From Phyllobacteriaceae bacterium (lineage in GTDB: Bacteria; Pseudomonadota; Alphaproteobacteria; Rhizobiales; Rhizobiaceae), in contig JAJUHJ010000004.1 of the NCBI GenBank assembly GCA_029279965.1, positions 1 to 55,807 on the forward strand: a DNA stretch of 55,807 bases, read 5' to 3'. Under the pieces are notes generated by a model. It was not told the origin of the DNA and searched no databases. It was given only the letters and a program-made list of their open reading frames with translations. Position 1 is the stretch's first letter. Each line of letters begins with the position of its first letter. Shown in pieces: positions 9,673 to 17,476 of this stretch. The translations under genes were made by a program, and so were the position numbers.

Positions 9673-10992
9673 ATGCTGGAAGAATTCAGAAGAAGACCCA
9701 ATACACGCCGCGAGCGCAGCTTGAGGCTTAACACGCTCATCCGTTTGCGGTGGCTTGCCATCGTCGGCCAGAGTCTGGCCGTTCTGGTCGTTGCCCTCGG
9801 TCTCGGCTTTCCGTTGCCGATGACGTCCTGCTTTGTCCTGATCGCCGCATCGGCCTGGCTCAACCTGTATCTTACCTTCCGTTACCCGGCCGCGCATCTC
9901 CTGCCGCCCATGGCGGCACTCGCCATTCTGACCTTCGATGCCTCGCAACTGGCCGGCCTGCTTTATCTCACGGGGGGCCTTACCAATCCGTTCTCGCTTC
10001 TGATGACCGTGCCGGTGGTGATCTCCGCCACATCATTGCCGCTTCTGTGGACGGGTCTCCTGGGGCTCTATGTGATCGGCGTGGCAAGTCTGCTCGCCGT
10101 ATTCCACCTGCCATTGCCCTGGCATCCCGGTATCGAGCTTGCCCTGCCCCTCATCTATGTCGCCGGCATGCTGATCGCGATCATTTCCGCCATCGCCTTC
10201 ACCGGCATCTATGCCTACCGTGTCGCGGAAGAAGCGCGGCTTCTGGCGAACGCCCTGACGGAGACCGAACTGGTGCTGCAGCGCGAGCAGCATATCTCCG
10301 CGCTGGATGGCCTGGCGGCCGCGGCCGCGCATGAGCTCGGCACGCCGCTGGCGACCATCGCGCTGGTGTCCCGAGAGATGGAAAAGGCGCTTGGAGACGA
10401 TCCGCGCTTCAGCGAGGACGTCACACTCCTGCGCTCGCAAAGCGAACGTTGCCGCGAGATCCTGAAGCAGCTCACAAGCCTTTCTTCCCAGGGCGAGGAG
10501 CATCTGGCGCGGCTGCCGCTCACCTCTCTGATCGAGGAAACCGCCGCTCCGCACCGCGATTTCGGCATCCAGATCAAGCTGGAAGCGGGCGAGACGGTGG
10601 GGCCTGAACCTGTCGGCAGACGCAATCCCGGCGTTCTCTACGGCCTCGGCAATCTCGTGGAGAATGCTGTCGACTTCGCGCGCAACGTCGTGAGCATCAA
10701 ATATCGGTGGGACAATGAGACCGTGCGAATCGCCATCACGGACGATGGGCCGGGTTTCCCCGCCGAGATCATCGACCGCATCGGCCAGCCATACATGTCC
10801 AGCCGGCAGCCTGGCGGCTCCAGCGGTGGCGGCCTCGGCCTTGGCCTGTTCATTGCCAAGACGTTGTTGGAGCGCTCCGGTGCAACCATCGAATTCGCCA
10901 ACGCCGGCGGCCGCGGAAAAGGCGCGACAGTAGAGATACGCTGGCCACGCGAAATGTTTCTGGCCAGCGGTGATCCTTTCCCCTGGGGCTGA
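9673..10992 (+). CDS. Redox-sensing membrane histidine kinase, RegB/PrrB/ActS family
   Basis: Multi-TM N-terminus, GGLTNPF quinone-associated motif, H-box AAAHELGTPLATIAL, redox-Cys region SERCREILKQL, HATPase GGLGLGLFIAKTLLE. Confidence 0.92.
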   Translation: MLEEFRRRPNTRRERSLRLNTLIRLRWLAIVGQSLAVLVVALGLGFPLPMTSCFVLIAASAWLNLYLTFRYPAAHLLPPMAALAILTFDASQLAGLLYLTGGLTNPFSLLMTVPVVISATSLPLLWTGLLGLYVIGVASLLAVFHLPLPWHPGIELALPLIYVAGMLIAIISAIAFTGIYAYRVAEEARLLANALTETELVLQREQHISALDGLAAAAAHELGTPLATIALVSREMEKALGDDPRFSEDVTLLRSQSERCREILKQLTSLSSQGEEHLARLPLTSLIEETAAPHRDFGIQIKLEAGETVGPEPVGRRNPGVLYGLGNLVENAVDFARNVVSIKYRWDNETVRIAITDDGPGFPAEIIDRIGQPYMSSRQPGGSSGGGLGLGLFIAKTLLERSGATIEFANAGGRGKGATVEIRWPREMFLASGDPFPWG

Positions 10993-11047
10993 AGACTGGA
11001 AATGTGACGTTTATGTGCCTAAATCCGGTAAAAAAGGCGAACCCATC

Positions 11048-11614
11048 ATGAATGCGACTGCAACCGATCCGGCCGAAACCATTGTTTCTGACGAATTGAC
11101 CCTACTCATTGTCGACGACGACCGCCCCTTTCTCGCCCGGCTGGCCCGCGCGATGGAGGGCCGCGGCTTTCAGGTGGACTCGGCAGAGACGGTGGAAGAC
11201 GCGATAGAAAAGGTGAAGGCCACACCGCCCGCCTTTGCCGTGGTCGATATGCGTCTCGGCGATGGCAACGGCCTGGATGTTGTCGCCGCGATCCGGGAGG
11301 AGCGGGAAGATGCCCGCGTTATCATTCTTACCGGCTATGGAAACATCGCCACGGCGGTAACCGCCGTGAAGCTCGGCGCAATCGACTATCTCTCCAAACC
11401 GGCGGACGCCGACGATATCTATGCGGCGCTGATGCGACAGCCCGATGAAAAGGCCGAGCCACCGGAGAACCCCATGTCGGCAGACCGTGTGCGTTGGGAG
11501 CACATCCAGCGCGTCTACGAGATGTGCGATCGCAATGTCTCGGAAACGGCCCGCCGCTTGAACATGCACCGGCGTACCCTGCAGCGGATTCTGGCAAAAC
11601 GCGCGCCGCGCTAG
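11048..11614 (+). CDS. Response regulator, RegA/PrrA/ActR family
   Basis: TLLIVDDDRPFLARLARAMEGRGF...VVDMRLGDGNGLDV...Fis-type HTH SETARRLNMHRRTLQRILAKRAPR; adjacent to RegB-type kinase. Confidence 0.94.
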   Translation: MNATATDPAETIVSDELTLLIVDDDRPFLARLARAMEGRGFQVDSAETVEDAIEKVKATPPAFAVVDMRLGDGNGLDVVAAIREEREDARVIILTGYGNIATAVTAVKLGAIDYLSKPADADDIYAALMRQPDEKAEPPENPMSADRVRWEHIQRVYEMCDRNVSETARRLNMHRRTLQRILAKRAPR

Positions 11615-11714
11615 AGCGCCGTGCGTCCATTTGGACGCACAAAGGACGCTCTACTCATTGGATCTACGCATCGTGCTTGCCGAAAATCGATCCAGATTTT
11701 CGGGCCGATGCTGT
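11611..11714. repeat. Dispersed palindromic element, full two-hairpin copy
   Basis: Hairpin 1 TAGAGCG...GTGCGTCC-ATTT-GGACGCAC...CGCTCTA; hairpin 2 GCATCG...CCGAAAATC-GATCCA-GATTTTCGG..CGATGC; related sequence at 29458-29498. Confidence 0.75.
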
Positions 11715-11733
11715 AAGATCAGCGACGGCTTGG

Positions 11734-12102
11734 CTATCCGGGCATCGTCTCCTGGAGGGAGTAGTGGATGCTCTGGAAGACGATCTGTCCGTTTTCGATA
11801 ACGAAACTATCTGCGCCATCCTCGACGCTGCGCCCCGGCTCGCGGGCGCGCCACTCGATAAACGCAAAGCGCCCGTCAGTCGACTTGATCGGAAAGACGT
11901 AATCGTGCGGCACGTGTTCGCGCAGCATCTTGTTGAAGGTCCGTACGGCATCATGGCCCTTTTTCACGCCTTTCGGCGTCATCACCACCACATCCGGCGC
12001 ATAGTTGCGCTCGAGGTCTTCCTCGATCTTTCCGGCCATCCTGCACTGCAGATGATCGTCCAGCACCTCCGACGTCGACCGTTTGGAAAAATCCGTCATC
12101 AT
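11734..12102 (-). CDS. NTF2-like/SnoaL-like protein
   Basis: 122 aa; EEDLERNYAPDVVVMTP...FNKMLREHVP...WRAREPGRSVEDGADSFVIENGQI. Confidence 0.75.
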   Translation of the reverse strand: MMTDFSKRSTSEVLDDHLQCRMAGKIEEDLERNYAPDVVVMTPKGVKKGHDAVRTFNKMLREHVPHDYVFPIKSTDGRFAFIEWRAREPGRSVEDGADSFVIENGQIVFQSIHYSLQETMPG

Positions 12103-12111
12103 ACCTTCTCG

Positions 12112-12142
12112 AAAAAAACCGCCGCGAGTTTCCCCGCGGCGG
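12112..12142 (-). terminator. Rho-independent terminator downstream of the DUF892 gene
   Basis: Stem CCGCCGCG/CGCGGCGG, 8-nt loop, A-tract 12112-12118 on + (T-tract on -). Confidence 0.8.
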
Positions 12143-12160
12143 TGCTCTATCCTTCTGCGG

Positions 12161-12670
12161 CTACCGTTTTGCTTCCTGCGGTGAAACGACCTCTCGCGTC
12201 AGGTATTCCTGCGTGATTGCCGGTATGTGCTCAAAGAGCCATGATGCCATGGCCTCTTCCTCACGGCAGATCTCTTCGCACACGCGCGCAGTCTCGGCAT
12301 CGCCGGCGTTCTGCGCCGCCGATGCAAGAATGCGATAGGAAGCGATCTCCATGTGTTCGAAGAAGTAGCTGGCAAGCACGCCCTTCACCACTTCGTCGCC
12401 TGCGAAGATACCGCCCACGCTCTGCATGATCGCCGTGAACTGGCCGGCCATGTCTTTCATGCCCGAAGGTGAGACACCGCGCGCTTCCAGGCACGCTTCC
12501 AGCCGCTGCTTCTGAGAGCGTGTCTCTTCGATATGCTTCTCGATGCGCAGTTTCAGATCCGGATAATTCTCGATGCGGCGCGCCTGCGCGTCCAACATTT
12601 GCTCGGCTTGCTGCTCCATTGCATGGGCATCGCGCAGCCACTGGTCCAACCTTTCGTTGCTGTCGGCCAT
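12161..12670 (-). CDS. DUF892 (YciE/YciF) ferritin-like stress protein
   Basis: MADSNERLDQWLRDAHAMEQQAEQMLDAQARRIENYPDL...SYFFEHMEIASYRIL...EEEAMASWLFEHIP. Confidence 0.87.
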   Translation of the reverse strand: MADSNERLDQWLRDAHAMEQQAEQMLDAQARRIENYPDLKLRIEKHIEETRSQKQRLEACLEARGVSPSGMKDMAGQFTAIMQSVGGIFAGDEVVKGVLASYFFEHMEIASYRILASAAQNAGDAETARVCEEICREEEAMASWLFEHIPAITQEYLTREVVSPQEAKR

Positions 12671-12695
12671 GAGAGAGTCTCCTATTGCTATGTGC

Positions 12696-13706
12696 TTATG
12701 AGGCGAGTTGCTGAACCATGGCGAGGTGCTCTTCCAGGGTCGGCAGCGTTGCACCGGCAAAATCGGCAAGCGCCCCCTCCTCCTCAGCGTAATTGCCAAA
12801 AAGCGTCACCGCCTCCTGATGAGCGGCGACCTGCATCTGAAGATAGAGGCTGTCAAACTCTTCCGGCGACGCATTCTGAAGCTGCGTCAGCATCTGTTGA
12901 TGCCGAGGATCGAGGCTGTCGGGCACGTTGGTAACCCCGTCGGTCGCAGCCGCCGACATCATCTCCTGTGAGGCCATGGTGTGATCGTCGATCATGCGCT
13001 GGGCAAACTGGCGAACGGCGTCCTCCTGCGATGCTTCCAGAGCGAGGCGGCTGGATTCGATCTCGAACAGATTGGAATGAGCCGCCATCGTGGCGAACTC
13101 CTCAGGGCTCGACGGCGTGGCCAAATCCTCGGGAAGTTCGTTCCGATCGTCACCAGGCTCAACGGTCGTGGCTTGCGCAACAATCGTTCCGTTCGCCCCG
13201 GTCGGCGACGGCTGTGGCACCACAACCGTATCGGCGGCTGCAGTTTGCCGGCGGAGTTCCGGATCAGCCGGTAGCTGGCTGCCGACTTCGGGCGAAGCGG
13301 CCCGCATACCTGTCCAGCCGGGTTCTGCCGGTAAAAGATTTGTCTGCATTTCGGGCGGCAGCTCGTTCCGGTCCGCCGTCACATGGACGTTCACACCGGA
13401 ATCGACCGCGTCCGCATCCATCCCGCTTACGGCCGAATTGACCGGATCTTCGATCAAAGGATCGTAGTCGGTGCTTCCCACGGCGGTGACATCGCTCGGA
13501 GGGGCAGACTGGATGCCCGGTTCTACGGATGCGGTCGGGAGCGGGTCCACGGACGGCAACCAGCGCTCCGGGTCCTCCTGCATTTGCGCCGGCAACTGGT
13601 TCTGATCCGCTTGCGGATGAATGTTAACGCCAATGTCCTGGGAAAAGGCAGGCCCCGCGAGGATCAGACCGAGTCCGGTCATGGCGGAAAGGGTGTAGCG
13701 GTTCAT
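12696..13706 (-). CDS. Secreted DUF4142 protein with an N-terminal repeat-containing region
   Basis: Signal peptide MNRYTLSAMTGLGLILAGPAFSQ; C-terminal DUF4142 (FEIESSRLALEASQEDAVRQFAQRMIDDHTMAS); repeats GVNIHPQADQNQLP / GVNVHVTADRNELP / GDDRNELP. Confidence 0.85.
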   Translation of the reverse strand: MNRYTLSAMTGLGLILAGPAFSQDIGVNIHPQADQNQLPAQMQEDPERWLPSVDPLPTASVEPGIQSAPPSDVTAVGSTDYDPLIEDPVNSAVSGMDADAVDSGVNVHVTADRNELPPEMQTNLLPAEPGWTGMRAASPEVGSQLPADPELRRQTAAADTVVVPQPSPTGANGTIVAQATTVEPGDDRNELPEDLATPSSPEEFATMAAHSNLFEIESSRLALEASQEDAVRQFAQRMIDDHTMASQEMMSAAATDGVTNVPDSLDPRHQQMLTQLQNASPEEFDSLYLQMQVAAHQEAVTLFGNYAEEEGALADFAGATLPTLEEHLAMVQQLAS

Positions 13707-13747
13707 TTGTCGTTCTCCATGAATGGGTCATGATCAGTCGCACACCC

Positions 13748-13772
13748 AACAGCGAACGATAGCCAAGGTTCC
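13748..13772 (-). promoter_or_regulatory. EcfG-type general stress promoter candidate upstream of the DUF4142 gene
   Basis: Minus strand GGAAC-N16-TGTT (= N17-GTT). Confidence 0.5.
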
Positions 13773-13925
13773 GCTGTTACTATCAGTCAGTCCGGAAAAC
13801 GAATCCGCTTCGCGGCATTGCGGGGATGTGTTTGATGACAATGTCAAAACCCTGCTCTGCACCGCACAGCTCATGCCAGCGACTGCCGCCATATCGCGCG
13901 CTCACGATCAAGCGATGCTCAGCGG

Positions 13926-15278
13926 CTAGCGCGGCGTATTCGGAGTGGACACATCCTGACGCGAAGGCTTTTGGCCAAGCCGGACATCGAAGGATTCGTC
14001 CGTGATCACCCGCGCACCCCGCTCATAGGTAAGATAGCGCCACAGCCACTGCATCGAGACCAGGAGCCGGTGCTGGAAACCCACCAGCAGATAAACGTGG
14101 ATGATCGCCCATGATATCCAGGCGATCCATCCTGTCAGCTTGAAGCGACCCTGCTCGAAGACCGCGGAATGCCGGCCGACGATCGCCGTATTGCCCCGGC
14201 TGTGATATTCGAAAGGCTCCAAGGGCGCGCCCTCGCGCAGATGGCGCGCAAGAGTGCGGCCGAGATGTTGCCCCTGCTGCTTGGCCACCTGTGCCAACCC
14301 CGGCAATTGCTGTCCGTCGTCGCCGATGAATTTGGCGGCATCGCCCAGGACGAAAACGTTGGGCGTGCCCTTTACGCGCATCGTCTCGTCGACCAGCACG
14401 CGCCCGGCACGGTCCATCTCCGCGCCGAGTTGGCCGCAGAGCGGTGACGCGGCGACGCCCGCCGCCCAGAGCACCAGCCCCACCGGGACCGTGCGGCCGG
14501 CGAAGGTAATCGTATCGTCATCAATATTCTCTACCGGCTTGCCGATGAAAACTTCCACGCCCAGCCGCTCCAGTCGCCGACGTGCATAGTCGGACGCTTT
14601 CTCCGAAAAGGCGGGCAGGATTCGCGGCCCTGCCTCTATTAGCATGATCCTGGCCATTTCAGGCCGGGCGCTCCTGAAGTCGCGCGCCAGGGTCATCCGG
14701 CTGAGCTCCGCCAGAGAACCGGCCAGTTCCACGCCGGTCGGCCCGCCGCCCACGATTGCGATCGTCATGAGACGCCTCTGTTCTCCCGGATCGACCGTGC
14801 GCTCGGCCCGCTCAAAAGCGAGCAGCGCGCGGGCGCGGATACGACGTGCATCAGGGATGGTCTTAAGGCCCGGCGCTCTTTCCGCCCATTCCTGGTGACC
14901 GAAATAGCTGTGCGTCGCGCCGGTTGCCAACACCAGATAATCGTACCCAAGCACCGAACCGTCCGAAAGCGCGAGGGTGCGGCCCGTCGTGTCGATTTCC
15001 GCCACCTCGCCCAAAAGCACCTGCACGCTTTCATATTTGCGCAGTATTTTCCGGATCGGCTCGGCGACGTCCGTGGCCGAAAGCGCTGCCGTTGCGACCT
15101 GGTACAGAAGCGGCTGGAAAAGGTGATGGTTCTGGCGGTCGAGGAGAAGGACAGGTAGTCCAGCCCGCCCAAGCTCCCGCGCCACTTCGATACCAGCAAA
15201 TCCACCCCCCACCACCACGACACGCGAACTGCGCGAGGCGACGGGCTCGGCCGGCGGCAGTGCATCTCGGGCAATCAC
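13926..15278 (-). CDS. ndh: Type II NADH dehydrogenase (NDH-2)
   Basis: VVVVGGGFAGIEVARELGRAGLPVLLLDRQNHHLFQPLLYQVATAALSATDVAEPIR; IAIVGGGPTGVELAGSLAEL; GNTAIVGRHSAVFEQGRFKLTGWIAWISW. Confidence 0.95.
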   Translation of the reverse strand: MIARDALPPAEPVASRSSRVVVVGGGFAGIEVARELGRAGLPVLLLDRQNHHLFQPLLYQVATAALSATDVAEPIRKILRKYESVQVLLGEVAEIDTTGRTLALSDGSVLGYDYLVLATGATHSYFGHQEWAERAPGLKTIPDARRIRARALLAFERAERTVDPGEQRRLMTIAIVGGGPTGVELAGSLAELSRMTLARDFRSARPEMARIMLIEAGPRILPAFSEKASDYARRRLERLGVEVFIGKPVENIDDDTITFAGRTVPVGLVLWAAGVAASPLCGQLGAEMDRAGRVLVDETMRVKGTPNVFVLGDAAKFIGDDGQQLPGLAQVAKQQGQHLGRTLARHLREGAPLEPFEYHSRGNTAIVGRHSAVFEQGRFKLTGWIAWISWAIIHVYLLVGFQHRLLVSMQWLWRYLTYERGARVITDESFDVRLGQKPSRQDVSTPNTPR

Positions 15279-15312
15279 GAAAAAACTCCGACATTGTCGT
15301 CATTTCTCCATC

Positions 15313-15337
15313 AACGGCTCCTGCTGGGCCTTGTTCC
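15313..15337 (-). promoter_or_regulatory. EcfG-type promoter candidate for ndh
   Basis: Minus strand GGAAC-AAGGCCCAGCAGGAGC-CGTT, exact consensus, N16. Confidence 0.7.
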
Positions 15338-15357
15338 CTGATGGGAGAAAGATCCGT

Positions 15358-15382
15358 GGAACAGAGAAGCCCTTCATTGGTT
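15358..15382 (+). promoter_or_regulatory. EcfG-type promoter candidate for the 15420 gene
   Basis: GGAAC-AGAGAAGCCCTTCATT-GGTT, N16. Confidence 0.6.
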
Positions 15383-15419
15383 CACGCGACAACTGGTTTA
15401 AAGACGTCGGAGCACACGC

Positions 15420-15875
15420 ATGAGCAGAGCACGGTACATCCTCTACAGCGGCACGGCGGGAGGTTTTGCCGTACTCGCAGCGCTGCTTCTGGCGGCAAAA
15501 GCCGAGGGGAAAGCGCCTTTGCAGCCCATCAACGCGACAAGCCACTGGCTGCATGGAGACCATGTGGGGTCGTTCACTGAAGCGGACATTCCTCACACCA
15601 CTGTTGGCATTGTAACCAATATTGCCTCCGCGATCTTCTGGGCTGTTCCCTTTGGATGGTGGTTGTCGGGCAATGGTCCGCGCAGACCGCTCCACCTGAT
15701 CTGCGGAGCATCTCTGTTGTCCGCGTTTGCCGCGCTGTTCGACTACGGGGTTATCCATCGGCGGCTCACACCGGGATGGGAGCTTGCTTTGTCCAAGCGT
15801 TCGGTCGCGAGCGGCTTTGCCGCCTTGGCACTTGGCCTTGCTGCCGGGGCATGGGCTGCACAGCGAGAACGCTGA
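15420..15875 (+). CDS. Uncharacterised membrane protein
   Basis: 151 aa, about four hydrophobic segments, no family recognised. Confidence 0.75.
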   Translation: MSRARYILYSGTAGGFAVLAALLLAAKAEGKAPLQPINATSHWLHGDHVGSFTEADIPHTTVGIVTNIASAIFWAVPFGWWLSGNGPRRPLHLICGASLLSAFAALFDYGVIHRRLTPGWELALSKRSVASGFAALALGLAAGAWAAQRER

Positions 15876-15963
15876 GCCGCCTCTGGCGCGATTTGAGCGC
15901 TGCGGAACCTAATGCCGCTTCGTTCATTGTTCCTGCTGCTTCGGCAATCAGCGGCGGAGGAAC

Positions 15964-16461
15964 ATGCAAGCCCCCCCTGTTCGTGACGACGGCCTGCAGA
16001 TTCAGGAACGGCGCTCCTTTCAGAGCGTCTTCTGGACCATTGAGCGTTGTGCATGGTTTGCCTTCGCCGTCATCCTGCTCCTGGCGATCGCCGGCCTTAC
16101 CGGCAGTGGCGGGTACTTCGCCATGGCGACAGCATCCTATTCTTCTGGAAAGGTGGAGTACCCGCGCGTGGCGCGCGTCGGGACGTCAGATAAGATCTCC
16201 GTTACTTTCAACAGCGAGGCGGAGACGCACCGGCTGACTCTGGACCCGGCCTTCTATGAGTCTTTCCAGGTTGAAGGAATTCAGCCGCAACCGGAACGTT
16301 CTGCAGGAACATCCGAAGGCATTGCCATGGAGTTTGCCGCCCAGCCGGACGCTTCGCTCGAGGTCGTCATCTACATCCGTGCCCTTCGCCCAGGCTTAGC
16401 CGGTTTCACCGCGGCGCTCGACGGAGCCGGGGAAGATCTGACCACGATGGTCATGCCGTAG
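15964..16461 (+). CDS. Uncharacterised single-pass protein with extracytoplasmic domain
   Basis: 165 aa, GGAGGAAC RBS, one N-terminal TM (WFAFAVILLLAIAGLTGSGGYFAMATA), no family recognised. Confidence 0.78.
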   Translation: MQAPPVRDDGLQIQERRSFQSVFWTIERCAWFAFAVILLLAIAGLTGSGGYFAMATASYSSGKVEYPRVARVGTSDKISVTFNSEAETHRLTLDPAFYESFQVEGIQPQPERSAGTSEGIAMEFAAQPDASLEVVIYIRALRPGLAGFTAALDGAGEDLTTMVMP

Positions 16462-16473
16462 GAGACAATACAG

Positions 16474-16914
16474 ATGGAATCCGTTGTTCGGGGCGTCGTC
16501 GTATATCTGTTCCTGCTGGTCGTGGTGCGGCTGTCCGGGCGGCGCACACTGTCACAGATCACCGTATTCGATTTTGTCCTGCTTCTCATCGTCGCCGAAA
16601 CAACCCAGCAGGCGCTGCTCGGCGATGATTTCTCGCTGACAAACTCCTTCGTGCTGATCCTGACGCTGTTCTTCGTCGACATCGTGTTCTCCTACATCAA
16701 ACAGTGGTCTCCACGATCGGAAACCCTGATCGACGGCGCTCCCACCGTTCTCATCAGCCGCGGCAAGCCCGACGAAGAGGCATTGCGCCGCGCCCGCGTC
16801 GATCTCGACGACGTCCTGGAAGCCGCGCGAACCCAGCATGGGGTGGAAAGGCTGGATCAGATCAAGTTCGCCGTCCTCGAGGTCGGCGGCAATGTCAGCA
16901 TCGTCCCGCAATAG
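16474..16914 (+). CDS. DUF421 (YetF-like) membrane protein
   Basis: VRLSGRRTLSQITVFDFVLLLIVAETTQQALLGDDFS...LIDGAPTVLISRG. Confidence 0.9.
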   Translation: MESVVRGVVVYLFLLVVVRLSGRRTLSQITVFDFVLLLIVAETTQQALLGDDFSLTNSFVLILTLFFVDIVFSYIKQWSPRSETLIDGAPTVLISRGKPDEEALRRARVDLDDVLEAARTQHGVERLDQIKFAVLEVGGNVSIVPQ

Positions 16915-16929
16915 GCTGCCTTCGCCGCG

Positions 16930-16955
16930 GGAACATTCCTTCTGTCCTTCCGGTT
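16930..16955 (+). promoter_or_regulatory. EcfG-type promoter candidate upstream of the 16987 gene
   Basis: GGAAC-N17-GGTT. Confidence 0.4.
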
Positions 16956-16986
16956 GGGTGACACCCATGGCGGCAAGGAGCTTCAT

Positions 16987-17466
16987 GTGCAAAGGGTTGT
17001 TTTAGGTGCGCTCGCGGGGCTTTCAGCGACAATGGCGATGACGGCGGCCATGCGGCATATGTGGCCGCGGCTTGATGGCCGGCAGCGCTATCCGCTGCCG
17101 CCGCGCGAGATCGTCGGCCGCCTCACGCCGCCTTTGGACGGGCGGTTTTCCCGGCTCGCAACGGTGCTCGCACATTTCGGCTTCGGCGCTCTTTCCGGTG
17201 CCGGCTACGGCCTGCTGGCGCGTTACCGGCCAAGCGGGATTGCCTATGGCTTGGCGGTCTGGGCCACAAGTTATCTCGGCTGGATTCCAGCCCTCAACAT
17301 CCTGAAGCCCGCCACCCATCATCCGTTCGAGCGAAACCTGCTCATGATCGCGGCGCACATGGTGTGGGGAGCCACTCTGTCGGCGAGCCTGCACGAATTG
17401 GAGCACGCGGTAGATGACATATTTGCCGGCGCGCCCAAGCCCGACGCCGCCGGCCCCAAAATGTGA
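16987..17466 (+). CDS. Uncharacterised membrane protein (DUF1440-like, tentative)
   Basis: GTG start with AAGGAG RBS; VVLGALAGLSATMAMTAAMRHMWPRL, several TMs. Confidence 0.72.
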   Translation: MQRVVLGALAGLSATMAMTAAMRHMWPRLDGRQRYPLPPREIVGRLTPPLDGRFSRLATVLAHFGFGALSGAGYGLLARYRPSGIAYGLAVWATSYLGWIPALNILKPATHHPFERNLLMIAAHMVWGATLSASLHELEHAVDDIFAGAPKPDAAGPKM

Positions 17467-17476
17467 GGACTCACCC

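Noticed and set aside
15903-15940. GGAAC...CGTT and GGAAC-N20-GTTCC arrangement before the 165-aa gene
   Set aside because: Spacing is 12 or 20 rather than 16-17, so it does not fit EcfG promoters.
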